Source: Chitinophagales bacterium
GTDB taxonomy: Bacteria > Bacteroidota > Bacteroidia > Chitinophagales > Chitinophagaceae
DNA length: 64,000 nt
NCBI GenBank assembly: GCA_020636495.1
Contig: JACJXQ010000008.1
Span: 434,001 to 498,000, forward strand
Reading direction: 5' to 3'
Shown: positions 1 to 8,406 of the stretch, piece after piece
Layout of the letters: each line of letters opens with the position of its first letter
Numbering within the stretch: the stretch's first letter is position 1
The notes under the pieces: model-generated
Told to the model about the DNA's origin: nothing
Databases searched by the model: none
Seen by the model: the letters and a program-made list of their open reading frames with translations, nothing else
Position numbers and translations under genes: made by a program

Positions 1-602
1 AAAAGATGGGCTATGAATCCACCTGCTGCATACAAACCAATGATGGCCATACCAACAGGATAGCCTTCGTGCATATTGGCCCAGAGGCATTGCAATGGTA
101 CCAGCCACCCTATTCTTTTCCATGACAGGTCTTTAGATTGCCAGAGAATGAAGAGGTACAATGCAGCCATCAGGTGGCTGATCATCTCTGGGCGGCCCGC
201 CATCCTGAACTCGCTGATGGCCAGGAATAATAATACAGCAGTAGTAGAAAAAAGCGTGGACACCTGTTGGCCCATGTGTTTGGATATATTGACCAGCAGT
301 TTCAGCAGCAGGTAAACAATAGCCACGTTCATTATTGCCTGTAGCAGCATTACCCCGTGTGGCCCGAGCCCTTTTTCGAGGAAGGCAGCCAACACTTCAT
401 ACAGCCATTTGACATTGACCCACTTTGTACCCTCCATGGTGTAAGAGAACATATCGGTATGTGTTACTTCACCATGCTCCAGCATCCAGCGGCCGGTAAG
501 CAACTGCCACCACATATCGGGTTCGCGCAGTTGTTTCATACCCACAACAAAGGCACAGATATAACAAATGATATAAGGGAGTCTCGTCAGTTTCTTTTGC
601 AT
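1..602 (-). CDS. Polytopic membrane protein, N-terminal part (cut by window edge)
   Basis: The minus strand is open from an ATG at 602 to base 1 with no stop, giving about 200 residues of a protein whose C-terminus lies outside the window. It has a hydrophobic first segment (about residues 7-20), the stretch EPDMWWQLLTGRWMLEHGEV, then VNVKWLYEVL, further hydrophobic helices, a GRPEM motif and a WANMHEGYPVG loop. These motifs recur in large uncharacterised bacterial inner-membrane proteins that resemble GT-C glycosyltransferases, but no catalytic assignment is possible from this fragment. It is the last gene seen on this strand; the next gene upstream (DUF4382 lipoprotein) has its own terminator between them. 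Confidence 0.75.
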   Translation of the reverse strand, partial: MQKKLTRLPYIICYICAFVVGMKQLREPDMWWQLLTGRWMLEHGEVTHTDMFSYTMEGTKWVNVKWLYEVLAAFLEKGLGPHGVMLLQAIMNVAIVYLLLKLLVNISKHMGQQVSTLFSTTAVLLFLAISEFRMAGRPEMISHLMAALYLFILWQSKDLSWKRIGWLVPLQCLWANMHEGYPVGMAIIGLYAAGGFIAHL

Positions 603-649
603 GTATCAGCAGTTTCTCAAAATACTGACTGAAAAATACACATTTACTG

Positions 650-697
650 TTTGGTTAAAAAATAAAAGGAAAGACAAACATCAGCCTGTCTTTCCTT
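650..697 (-). terminator. Intrinsic terminator of the DUF4382 gene
   Basis: An 11-bp perfect stem (666-676 with 687-697, 10-nt loop) is followed on the minus strand by a T-rich run, just past the end of the DUF4382 lipoprotein gene. Confidence 0.7.
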
Positions 698-727
698 CTT
701 CATATCACCCCATCCTCTGTTTTAAAG

Positions 728-1528
728 TTATTTGACGAGTATCGTCGTTCCCAGGTCGGTAGTTTGCCCATAACCGACGGCAATATTATTCAGGGTTACA
801 TCGATATATATTGCTACTGATGCATCATAAGTTATATCATACACTCCTTCGGGCAAACCTGTGAACATATAGAAACCATCGTCTGCCGGTATTGCTGCAT
901 AGGTCTCTGTGCCGTTAGTAGCATATACAGTTACATTTGCATCTGCCGGTTTCACATAACCTTTTATCCTTCCGTCTGTAAGTGATGAATAAGCACGGAT
1001 AACCGGCTTTAACTGGTACTTGCCATTGCCCGTCTCAACAATTGATTTTCCGGCATCAAAATCTATCCATACGTTATATGAACCGCCTGCTATAAATTCC
1101 TGGTTGAGGTTCAGTTTCAAACCACTTTGCTGCGCAGAAGGTGTATTTAAAGTATGAACCTGATCGTCAATAACAACAGAGTTGTTGCTACCCAATATCA
1201 ATCGTACCTGGCTTATTTTGCCTGGGGGTAATTCTGTACGAGCCAGCAGTGTATCTGTACCATTTCTCAGGTCTAATAAATTATAAACGCCGGCACGTAC
1301 AGGTGTCAGTGTTACTGCTGCTCTTCCTTCCATTGTTACTTCTACCTGTTGTATATCGATGTAGACAGCGTCATAATTGGCAGGGTCATCGGTAAGCCTG
1401 AAGTTGATGCTTGCCTTCTGCGAGTTGTCAGTTATCGTGCTCTCTTTTTTATTACATGCTGTAAAAAGCATGATCACCGATGCCATACCTAATACTAATC
1501 CCGAAAAGCTTTTTATATTCATTTTCAT
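728..1528 (-). CDS. DUF4382 domain lipoprotein
   Basis: A 266-residue predicted lipoprotein. A short signal peptide ends in the lipobox LFTAC (Cys about residue 25), so it should be anchored in the outer or inner membrane facing the periplasm. Residues about 38-180 match the DUF4382 pattern (INFRLTDDPANYDAVYIDI, then VEVTMEG and LLDLRNGTDTLLARTELPPG). The last 75 residues (IKGYVKPADANVTVYA onward) look like a carboxypeptidase-regulatory-like beta-sandwich, a common surface fold in Bacteroidota. Function of DUF4382 is unknown. Two in-frame starts (MKM) are two codons apart; either gives the same mature protein. It stands alone, with a terminator after it. Confidence 0.85.
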   Translation of the reverse strand: MKMNIKSFSGLVLGMASVIMLFTACNKKESTITDNSQKASINFRLTDDPANYDAVYIDIQQVEVTMEGRAAVTLTPVRAGVYNLLDLRNGTDTLLARTELPPGKISQVRLILGSNNSVVIDDQVHTLNTPSAQQSGLKLNLNQEFIAGGSYNVWIDFDAGKSIVETGNGKYQLKPVIRAYSSLTDGRIKGYVKPADANVTVYATNGTETYAAIPADDGFYMFTGLPEGVYDITYDASVAIYIDVTLNNIAVGYGQTTDLGTTILVK

Positions 1529-1670
1529 AATTATCCGATTTAGTTTTTCCGTAAATAGTTAGTATAAAAGTTGATACCTTTTACCAACAATACGTGACCC
1601 CGGATTGTTGGTAAACAAATGTTAAACCCGCATAATTAATTGAAATTAAATACTTTAGACACGCCCTAAA

Positions 1671-1705
1671 ATAAAAGTCCCCGCACAGGGCTAACCTGTA
1701 CAGGG
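1671..1705 (-). terminator. Intrinsic terminator after the TonB-receptor operon
   Basis: On the minus strand an 11-bp stem including two G-T pairs (1705-1695 with 1689-1679) is followed by ACTTTTATTTT. It lies 27 bases past the stop of the small periplasmic gene that follows the TonB receptor. Confidence 0.65.
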
Positions 1706-1731
1706 ATATGTATTACTAATTACAGATTTTT

Positions 1732-2433
1732 TTAGCCTTTGCTATCTGTTTCTTCTTTGGCTGCACCGTCTGCAGCATCGTCTTTGGTTTGTTTGCACTG
1801 CATAATGAAATATTCATTTGCACGACTGCCCCAGAAAGGCTCGTTCATATTTCCTTTCTCTTCTTTTTCAAACAATGGCTGTGCTTTTTCAAAATAACTG
1901 AGCGCGTTTTTTGCGCCACCGCCAAATGCTTTTGGTGTAAAGTAGGTAGCGGTTCCTTTCATATAATATATGCGTGGGTTCTCTTCGTTCAGCTCTTTGG
2001 CAGATCTCAGGTTGTCGTCGAACAGTTTGCCGTATTTCTGCCAGCGGTTCTTGCCGTCTACTGCCATGCGTGCCTGTGCCAGCATAGCGCGCAGAATAAA
2101 TGTCTCGTCATTGTCCTTGCCTAGAATACTTACAGCCTCATCCAGTTCCACATCTGCTTCGTCCAGCAGTGCATCTTTCTTTTCCATTTCATCCTGTGGC
2201 ATCATAAATGACATCTGCGCTTTGGCATAAGCCATGTAGTAATGTGGCGCCCATTCGTCTTTCCATTTTTTTGCTATCAGTCCCAGCTTGTTGGCCTGGG
2301 CTGTTTTTACGGTTACGTCCCGTGTGCTGTCAAATGCGCTGAATGTTTTCAGTAGCGTGCTGTTCATGTCCTGTGCTCCACATTGAATATACATGAGTGC
2401 AGCAGTTGCGATAAGTAAAATGTAACGTGTCAT
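1732..2433 (-). CDS. Periplasmic TPR-like protein paired with a TonB receptor
   Basis: A 233-residue exported protein: signal peptide of about 20 residues ending CGAQ, then an almost fully helical, charged body. Helical pairs such as WAPHYYMAYAKAQMSFM, ETFILRAMLAQARMAV and NPRIYYMKGTATYF look like diverged tetratricopeptide repeats. It begins 36 bases after the end of the TonB-dependent receptor gene, so the two are probably cotranscribed. Small TPR-like proteins after a receptor gene are common in this phylum, where they may help receptor assembly or substrate handling; that role here is inference. The C-terminal tail is acidic and low in complexity. Confidence 0.75.
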   Translation of the reverse strand: MTRYILLIATAALMYIQCGAQDMNSTLLKTFSAFDSTRDVTVKTAQANKLGLIAKKWKDEWAPHYYMAYAKAQMSFMMPQDEMEKKDALLDEADVELDEAVSILGKDNDETFILRAMLAQARMAVDGKNRWQKYGKLFDDNLRSAKELNEENPRIYYMKGTATYFTPKAFGGGAKNALSYFEKAQPLFEKEEKGNMNEPFWGSRANEYFIMQCKQTKDDAADGAAKEETDSKG

Positions 2434-2469
2434 AATTGTAGTTTTTCTGATGTATATATTTTTTAGTTT

Positions 2470-4626
2470 TTATAATTCATCCAGGTCGAAAGCAGATAGC
2501 GAGAAATTCACCCCGACAAATACCGAACGGTATATAGCCGGTATCATAGGCGTGCGTGTATTGCCGCTATACCTGTATCCGAATATGTTCTTATGGTTAG
2601 TAACATTGTCGACACCTGCGTATATAACGGAGAACCATTTGCCGAAGGAGTGCAGGTAGTTCACTGTGATACTCAGGTTATGAAAATCGGGTGTCCTGTC
2701 TCCCAGGAAAGTAGTATTTGCCGGGTTGTAATAAGGCCTGCCGCTTGCATAACTATATGTGGCATTTACTTGTGTTGACCATTTAGGTATAAAGTATTTG
2801 GTAACTACACTCAGGTTGTTGGTTGCAATAAAGTCTGGTTGCGCTTCTGCCAGGTAGTTTTTATATAACCTGCGTGTATCGATATAACTATACGATATCC
2901 AGTAGTCGCCGTTTTTTATTGTTTTCCTGTCTCTCCAGAACAGTTCAAGGCCTTGTGCGTAACCATAGCCTGAGTTATCAACCATTCCTGTAGGCTGACG
3001 GTAGGTGTTGGCGTTGTATACAGTAGTGAGTCGCTCACGCACCAATTGATTATAGTCTTTATAATATGCTTCCAGTCTTAGTGTACGGTCGTTATCCATA
3101 TACTGGTAGTTGGCTATGTAGTGTATGGAATTTTGCAATTTAGGGCGATAGCCGAGCAGGTAATACTGGGGGTCTGCCAGCTGGTAGAAAATACCGCTCG
3201 CCAATGAGAACTGTCCATGTTCTCCTGCACGCAGCGCAGCTGCCAGTCGCGGAGCTACTGCATCCTGGTTCACCAAAGCACTGTGCTCGTATCGTACACC
3301 AGGCTTTAGTGCCAGCCAGTACAGCGGGCTCCATTCTGCCTCTGCATAACCGGCTACCTGTGTTTCTTTGAAGTTATTATTATATACAGAGAACGTCCTG
3401 TCGTACATGAACTGTTGTATCTCAGTTCCCAGCAGTACATTTATTTTTGTACCACCGTAGTATTTACCTTCCAGCCTCATCTGTGCCCTGTCGTCTTTGT
3501 TTACAACCGGTGTGCCATTGTAGTTGATGTCGTCCTGGTTGTAGCTGTACATACCTGCGGCGTACATACCCCATTTGGCTTTCCATATCTGGTTGTACGA
3601 CAGAACAGTATAAACGTTACGGTTCTTCAACCCGAAGTCCAGCGTTTGTGTGGCGTCACTTGGGTCGGGCAGGCGGGTGCCGTTCTGAAACTGTGCATAG
3701 TTGACCAATGCTTTGAAGATGCCTTTGTCGTTAGGCTTGTAGGTATATTTTAATGAGCCACCTCCGCCTTTTGGTACATCATAAAAATCAAAATTGGTTT
3801 TGGCTATACCATAGAAGGGTGTAAGGTTGGTATAATTGGCAGAGCCTTCTATGCTCGACTTTTTCAGCAGCTTGGATGCAGACAGGTATACACCGGCCAT
3901 ATTAACGCCTGTATTGATGGTACTCTTATCAGGCTGGTCGTTACTGTTCAGCTCCAGCACCGATGATAATGCCTGTCCATAGCGCGCACTGTAACCACCG
4001 CTGCTGAACGACACACCTTTGAACTGGAACGGGCCGAACCTGCTGCGTGCTGCAACGCCGGGTGCAGTGCTTAGGAATGCATTCTGTGCCACCATACCAT
4101 CAATGATAACAGCCGCTTCGCTGGCATCACCTCCACGTACGAATAGTCCAGTCTGCGTACCTTGTTGCTGCGTGCCAGGCAGGGTTTGTATCGCTTTTAC
4201 CACATCTGCCTGCGCACCTGCTGTTGTTACAATGTCAAGGGGTTTCAGTATCGTAGCTTCACTGCCCGACGCCTCAAACGATCCGGCGGTTACGGTCACG
4301 TTCTTCAACCTTACCGCACCTCTTTTCATTTTCAGTTCAACATCCGTTATGTTGCCATTAATAGTTATCGGCTTACCGGCATTTTGGTAGTCCATCGCCT
4401 CTACCACAATAGTTTGTTGCCCTTTTTCTTCAGTCTCGAAAGAGAAGGTACCACTACTGTCTGTAGTAGATCCGTCAATAGTATTGAGCAGGTAAACGCT
4501 GGCGCCGGGGATGGGCTCGCCTGCCATAGTTATTATCTTTCCACTGATGGTAGATTGTGCCATAGCCTGCACAATCGTGAACATTCCAACGAATAAGACT
4601 AATGATAAGCGTAACAGTGTGTGCAT
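2470..4626 (-). CDS. TonB-dependent outer-membrane receptor with N-terminal carboxypeptidase-like domain
   Basis: A 718-residue outer-membrane receptor. After a signal peptide (about residues 1-23, ending AMAQ) comes a CarboxypepD_reg-like beta-sandwich (STISGKIITMAGEPIPGASV, about 25-105), a plug domain (LKPLDIVTTAGAQADVVKAIQTLPGTQQQG and FVRGGDASEAAVIIDGM), and then a long beta-barrel ending in an aromatic-rich C-terminal strand (FVGVNFSLSAFDLDEL). Such receptors take up iron complexes, vitamins, peptides or glycans with energy from TonB/ExbBD; the ligand cannot be told from sequence. There is no SusD partner, so a classical glycan-uptake pair is unlikely. A consensus promoter lies 21 bases upstream of the start, and the TPR-like gene follows. 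Confidence 0.9.
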   Translation of the reverse strand: MHTLLRLSLVLFVGMFTIVQAMAQSTISGKIITMAGEPIPGASVYLLNTIDGSTTDSSGTFSFETEEKGQQTIVVEAMDYQNAGKPITINGNITDVELKMKRGAVRLKNVTVTAGSFEASGSEATILKPLDIVTTAGAQADVVKAIQTLPGTQQQGTQTGLFVRGGDASEAAVIIDGMVAQNAFLSTAPGVAARSRFGPFQFKGVSFSSGGYSARYGQALSSVLELNSNDQPDKSTINTGVNMAGVYLSASKLLKKSSIEGSANYTNLTPFYGIAKTNFDFYDVPKGGGGSLKYTYKPNDKGIFKALVNYAQFQNGTRLPDPSDATQTLDFGLKNRNVYTVLSYNQIWKAKWGMYAAGMYSYNQDDINYNGTPVVNKDDRAQMRLEGKYYGGTKINVLLGTEIQQFMYDRTFSVYNNNFKETQVAGYAEAEWSPLYWLALKPGVRYEHSALVNQDAVAPRLAAALRAGEHGQFSLASGIFYQLADPQYYLLGYRPKLQNSIHYIANYQYMDNDRTLRLEAYYKDYNQLVRERLTTVYNANTYRQPTGMVDNSGYGYAQGLELFWRDRKTIKNGDYWISYSYIDTRRLYKNYLAEAQPDFIATNNLSVVTKYFIPKWSTQVNATYSYASGRPYYNPANTTFLGDRTPDFHNLSITVNYLHSFGKWFSVIYAGVDNVTNHKNIFGYRYSGNTRTPMIPAIYRSVFVGVNFSLSAFDLDEL

Positions 4627-4646
4627 TCGGGGTGTTTATTGTTTGG

Positions 4647-4676
4647 CAAATGTAAGCCAGACAATTGTATGACAAA
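4647..4676 (-). promoter_or_regulatory. Bacteroidota-type promoter of the TonB receptor
   Basis: On the minus strand TTTG (4676-4673) is separated by 18 bp from TACATTTG (4654-4647), matching the -33/-7 consensus of the primary Bacteroidota sigma factor. Predicted start of transcription is about 4642, giving a leader of about 16 nt. Confidence 0.6.
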
Positions 4677-4773
4677 ACTATGTTTCGGCAAAAAGAATAT
4701 TACTGTCGGTAAACGGATAGTATACAGCGGTGAATGTTACCCCTTTTCGGCGGCATAAACGAATGTGACTTTT

Positions 4774-5064
4774 TTATACGTACAACAGCTCTTTACGGAT
4801 AGATTTATAGAATTGCTGTTCTATCCCTTTGCGCATTGTAACATCTACTTTCCTTTCCAGTAGCTGTTCCAGCTCTTCTTCCAGGTCAGTAAAACGGAGG
4901 CCGGGGTTCTTGTCAAAGGTCACCAGTAGTTCAATATAACTATCATGCTGAGCCTCGCCCCTGCTGTACGAACCAAACAAAGCTACCTCCGTAACACCAT
5001 AACGGCGTTTTAAGGATGTTTTGACATTTTTAAGCTTTGATAATATTTGCTGCGCCTCTTGCAT
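4774..5064 (-). CDS. MNT-type nucleotidyltransferase-like protein with altered active site
   Basis: A 96-residue protein of the minimal nucleotidyltransferase fold (Pol-beta superfamily, PF01909-like): ALFGSYSRGEA (residues 28-38) is the conserved glycine-serine motif, and KVDV (72-75) carries the third acidic residue. The usual metal-binding pair in DSDIDLL is replaced: here DSYIELL, with Tyr43 and Glu45 where Asp is normally found. Active relatives use the Asp pair to bind Mg-ATP and transfer AMP or another nucleotide; this copy may be inactive or altered. MNT proteins usually pair with a HEPN toxin gene; no HEPN-like frame is next to it, so it looks like an orphan antitoxin. It stands alone between the receptor and a divergently transcribed gene. 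Confidence 0.75.
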   Translation of the reverse strand: MQEAQQILSKLKNVKTSLKRRYGVTEVALFGSYSRGEAQHDSYIELLVTFDKNPGLRFTDLEEELEQLLERKVDVTMRKGIEQQFYKSIRKELLYV

Positions 5065-5250
5065 AAGCTTAAGTTACGGAAAACTAATTGATATTCCGAT
5101 ACTTATTAACTCAGGGTTAATTGTATAAATAACTAATAGTTATTGAAATACCCCTGTTCAATAACTGTTGTCAATAACAAAGAATGTTAATATTGCAAAT
5201 AAAGGGTTATCGCCATAATACTTCACTGATTGTTATATTTTTATCCAGGG

Positions 5251-6978
5251 ATGAAAAAACATGTTTCAATTATTGCTTGTGCATTTGTATGTATAATGCT
5301 GCTACAGCACAGGTATACGCATATACCCAAAGCAGGTAACGAAACATTGAAACTTACTACATGGGATGCATTTGGCTATTATATGTACCTGCCATCTGTT
5401 GTGATATATGATGACTATAAAGAACTGAACTGGCTACCGCAGAAGGAAGAACAATATCATCTTACCGGGGGCGGGTTGTACCAGGCCGGCAAAGCGAAAA
5501 ACGGTAATTATGTATATAAATACCTGGGCGGTGTGGCTTTACTAGAGTCGCCATTTTTTGTAGTAGCACACCGGTTGGCGCCCTACCTGGGTTATTCGCA
5601 AGATGGTTTTTCCGCTCCTTACCAGTACGCTATAGCAATAGCTGCATTGTTTTACGCCTTTCTCGGCATATTTGTACTACGGCGTGTACTTAAAGAATAT
5701 TTTGATGACGGGATAGTTGCCATTACCATATTGTTGTTGTGCCTGGCCACGAATTTTATACAGTATGTAGCCGTTGATGCTGCCATGAGCCACGTGTATA
5801 TATTCCCGTTGTATTCGTTGGTGCTGTATACTACCATGCGCTGGCATCAGCGGCCTTCTGCGTTCATCGCTGCGGCAACGGGCTACATCATAGGCCTGGC
5901 TACTATCTGCCGCCCTACTGAAGCCGTGATGTTATTCATTCCTTTGTTGTGGAATACATATAACAAAGATATAGCTAAAGCAAAGTGGCGAATGGTAAAA
6001 GCAAACAGGCCACATGTTGTTGCTGCCATTGTTGGCGGAGTTGCAGGTATACTACCTCAACTCATTTACTGGCATTCAGCATCCGGGCAATGGATATACG
6101 ACGTTGGCAGCGCATGGGATTTTCTTACACCGCACCTACAGGTACTTGTTGGCTGGGAAAAGGGTTGGTTGATCTATACACCTGTTACCATCTTCTTTAT
6201 AGCCGGACTTTTTTATCTCAAAAAATATCCCTTAAGAAATTCCGTACTCTGGTTTTGCATCCTGAACATATACATCATAATAGCCTGGCGCGACTGGCAT
6301 TACGGAGGAAGTTACAGTACAAGGGCACTTGTGCAGAGCTACCCTGTTTTTGCATTTGCCCTGGCTGCATTTGTGCAGCATATACGTACATCATCGTGGC
6401 GTTGGCTGTTCTATATTGCCGGCTGTTATCTTATCGGGCTCAACCTGTTTCAACTGGAGCAATATGCAAAGACCATCATTCATTACAGGGATATGAACAG
6501 GCTGTATTACGGTGCAGTATACCTGGACACAGATCCTACTCCACTTGATATGAGCCTGCTGGATAATGATGAAGTGCTGCATAATGAAAGCGGATATAAC
6601 ACTACTGTATTGGCACAGGCAGATGAAGAAACCCCGGTAAAACTTGTTGAGGGTGAAAAAGGTATTATTTGCAAAAAGACGTTGCATACAGACAATGCTC
6701 AGGATACATGGATAAAAGCAAAGTGTAGCGTAAAGGTCAAAGATGGTTTCTGGGAAGGATACCTGAATATTCAGTTACAAAAAGGAGATTCAGTAAAAAC
6801 GGCCAGGGCCAGGCTTGCCAATCCCATCAGCCGGAACCAGCAATGGAACAGCTATGAACTGCATATGCATGTACCTGATTATTTTTCAGATGGAACTGTA
6901 ACAGTATTTCTGAACAGGGATATATCTACTTTTGATGCCGACATCAGAAATGCAGAAATTATTCTGTTGACAGAATAG
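5251..6978 (+). CDS. Large polytopic inner-membrane protein, GT-C-like
   Basis: A 575-residue membrane protein. An in-frame TTG lies at 5230 but the ATG at 5251 is preceded by CCAGGG and opens a typical KKHVSIIACAFVCIML membrane segment, so it is preferred. About ten hydrophobic helices fill residues 1-410 with conserved-looking loops: TTWDAFGYYMYLP near the start, GWEKGWLIYTP and WRDWHYGGSYSTRALVQSYP in the middle. The last 150 residues are soluble and beta-rich. The arrangement (first periplasmic loop with Asp, many helices, C-terminal soluble domain) is like GT-C glycosyltransferases, and uncharacterised proteins of this kind are frequent in the phylum. No substrate can be named. Confidence 0.7.
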   Translation: MKKHVSIIACAFVCIMLLQHRYTHIPKAGNETLKLTTWDAFGYYMYLPSVVIYDDYKELNWLPQKEEQYHLTGGGLYQAGKAKNGNYVYKYLGGVALLESPFFVVAHRLAPYLGYSQDGFSAPYQYAIAIAALFYAFLGIFVLRRVLKEYFDDGIVAITILLLCLATNFIQYVAVDAAMSHVYIFPLYSLVLYTTMRWHQRPSAFIAAATGYIIGLATICRPTEAVMLFIPLLWNTYNKDIAKAKWRMVKANRPHVVAAIVGGVAGILPQLIYWHSASGQWIYDVGSAWDFLTPHLQVLVGWEKGWLIYTPVTIFFIAGLFYLKKYPLRNSVLWFCILNIYIIIAWRDWHYGGSYSTRALVQSYPVFAFALAAFVQHIRTSSWRWLFYIAGCYLIGLNLFQLEQYAKTIIHYRDMNRLYYGAVYLDTDPTPLDMSLLDNDEVLHNESGYNTTVLAQADEETPVKLVEGEKGIICKKTLHTDNAQDTWIKAKCSVKVKDGFWEGYLNIQLQKGDSVKTARARLANPISRNQQWNSYELHMHVPDYFSDGTVTVFLNRDISTFDADIRNAEIILLTE

Positions 6979-7119
6979 ATGCAAAACGATGTTATGACAT
7001 GACAGTGACCATTAAATGACACGCTTTTATTTGATGCTGCAACCATCACAGCTACTTTTACAGGAGTTGAAAACACTACGCAGTACATTTTTTCACGCAT
7101 CATCAACAATACACTCATT

Positions 7120-8235
7120 ATGAAAAAGCTATACTTCCTGCTGTGCTTATTGCCGGCGTGTTATTTACAGGGGATTGCGCAAACTGGGGTCGAGATACTG
7201 GTTAATAACCGTTCGTTAGGAGCAGTACAGAAATACGATGAGACAGGCAAGTATCTTGGTGACTTTATCAGCCCGGGCGGAGGTGGATTGAGCGCGCCGG
7301 AAGATATTCTTTTTCACCCGGATGGTACTGTGTTGGTGACAGGTAATAATAATTCTTACATAAAAAGATATGATAGTAAAACGGGAGCATTCATAGGAGA
7401 TTTCTCAAAAGGATTTGTTCTGAATAAGCCATCCAAAATGTCTATCGGTCCTGACAGCCTTATATATGTTACACAGTGGGGTTCGGCCCAGGACAAAGTA
7501 GTTCGCTTTGACCTGCAGGGCAATTATGTAGATCAGTTTACCAGTACGCCTGCTCCTAAAGGTCTGGGTCACGTATGGGATGCTAAAGGTAATTTTTATA
7601 TCTCGTTGTATGCCAATGGCGGCGATGGTGTGGTGCAACGTTTTGACCCTATGGGCAACGATATGGGTGTATTCGTCAATACCAACATCTTGCAGGGCCC
7701 GACCAATATATGGTTTGATACCAACGGCGACTTGCTGGTAGAAGACTGGACCCTGGGCAAAGTGTTGCGTTATGATTCTTCTGGTCAATATATCAGTACT
7801 TTTGTTACTGGCATGACCAACCCAGAGGGAATAGCTTTTCTACCCAATGGTGATATGCTTATAGGTGACTGGGGTCAGGATGCAGTACACCTGGTAAAAC
7901 CTGATGGTACACTTTTGGGATTATTTTGCACAGGCAACGGTCTTACAGACCCTAATTGCGTGAAGGTTCGACCGGCAACATCAGTAAATGTGGAAGCCGT
8001 AGATAAAAATGTTGTTTTCGTAGTACCTACAGTTGGCAGGCAGTTTTTAATAAGTACACATAATACATCCCCAATACAAGTCTCCGTTATTAATTCATGC
8101 GGGCAACAAGTAGAGCAATATAATACTACCGGGAATGGACAATGGGATGCACATAGTTATCCTGTGGGGGTATATTGCATCACCGTTTACACTGATGGAC
8201 AAAGGTATACCGAAAGGGTATTGGTAATCGATTAG
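7120..8235 (+). CDS. Secreted NHL/SMP-30-type beta-propeller with T9SS sorting domain
   Basis: A 371-residue exported protein. Signal peptide about residues 1-21 (ends GIAQ). Residues about 25-285 hold repeated beta-propeller blades of the NHL/SMP-30 type (KYDETGKYLGDFI, RYDSKTGAFIGDFS, RFDLQGNYVDQFT, RYDSSGQYISTFV), each with a G-Y/F-hydrophobic strand signature. The last 75 residues (SVINSCGQQVEQYNTTGNGQ, then YPVGVYCITVYTDGQRYTERVLV) are a type A sorting domain of the type IX secretion system, so the protein should cross the outer membrane and be attached to or released from the surface. Its ligand or activity is not evident. No operon partner. Confidence 0.85.
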   Translation: MKKLYFLLCLLPACYLQGIAQTGVEILVNNRSLGAVQKYDETGKYLGDFISPGGGGLSAPEDILFHPDGTVLVTGNNNSYIKRYDSKTGAFIGDFSKGFVLNKPSKMSIGPDSLIYVTQWGSAQDKVVRFDLQGNYVDQFTSTPAPKGLGHVWDAKGNFYISLYANGGDGVVQRFDPMGNDMGVFVNTNILQGPTNIWFDTNGDLLVEDWTLGKVLRYDSSGQYISTFVTGMTNPEGIAFLPNGDMLIGDWGQDAVHLVKPDGTLLGLFCTGNGLTDPNCVKVRPATSVNVEAVDKNVVFVVPTVGRQFLISTHNTSPIQVSVINSCGQQVEQYNTTGNGQWDAHSYPVGVYCITVYTDGQRYTERVLVID

Positions 8236-8354
8236 GTTACATGATATTTATCAACGAGGTAAGATCAGCTGGTATAATATTTATCGCAAGGTCTCATGCA
8301 ATATTACATATTGAAATAATCATGCTTTTGACAATAAATAAAACGGCATAACAA

Positions 8355-8384
8355 TTTAACCCTTTACCCTTTTAGCTATCTTTG
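8355..8384 (+). promoter_or_regulatory. Probable serS promoter
   Basis: TATCTTTG at 8377-8384 matches the -7 consensus; the -33 region (TTTA, 8355-8358) is weak. The box ends 22 nt before the serS ATG. Confidence 0.5.
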
Positions 8385-8406
8385 CCACGAAATACAAAAA
8401 ACTACA

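Noticed and set aside
4774..5064. HEPN/MNT toxin-antitoxin pair
   Set aside because: The MNT-like protein is present but no HEPN reading frame lies on either side.
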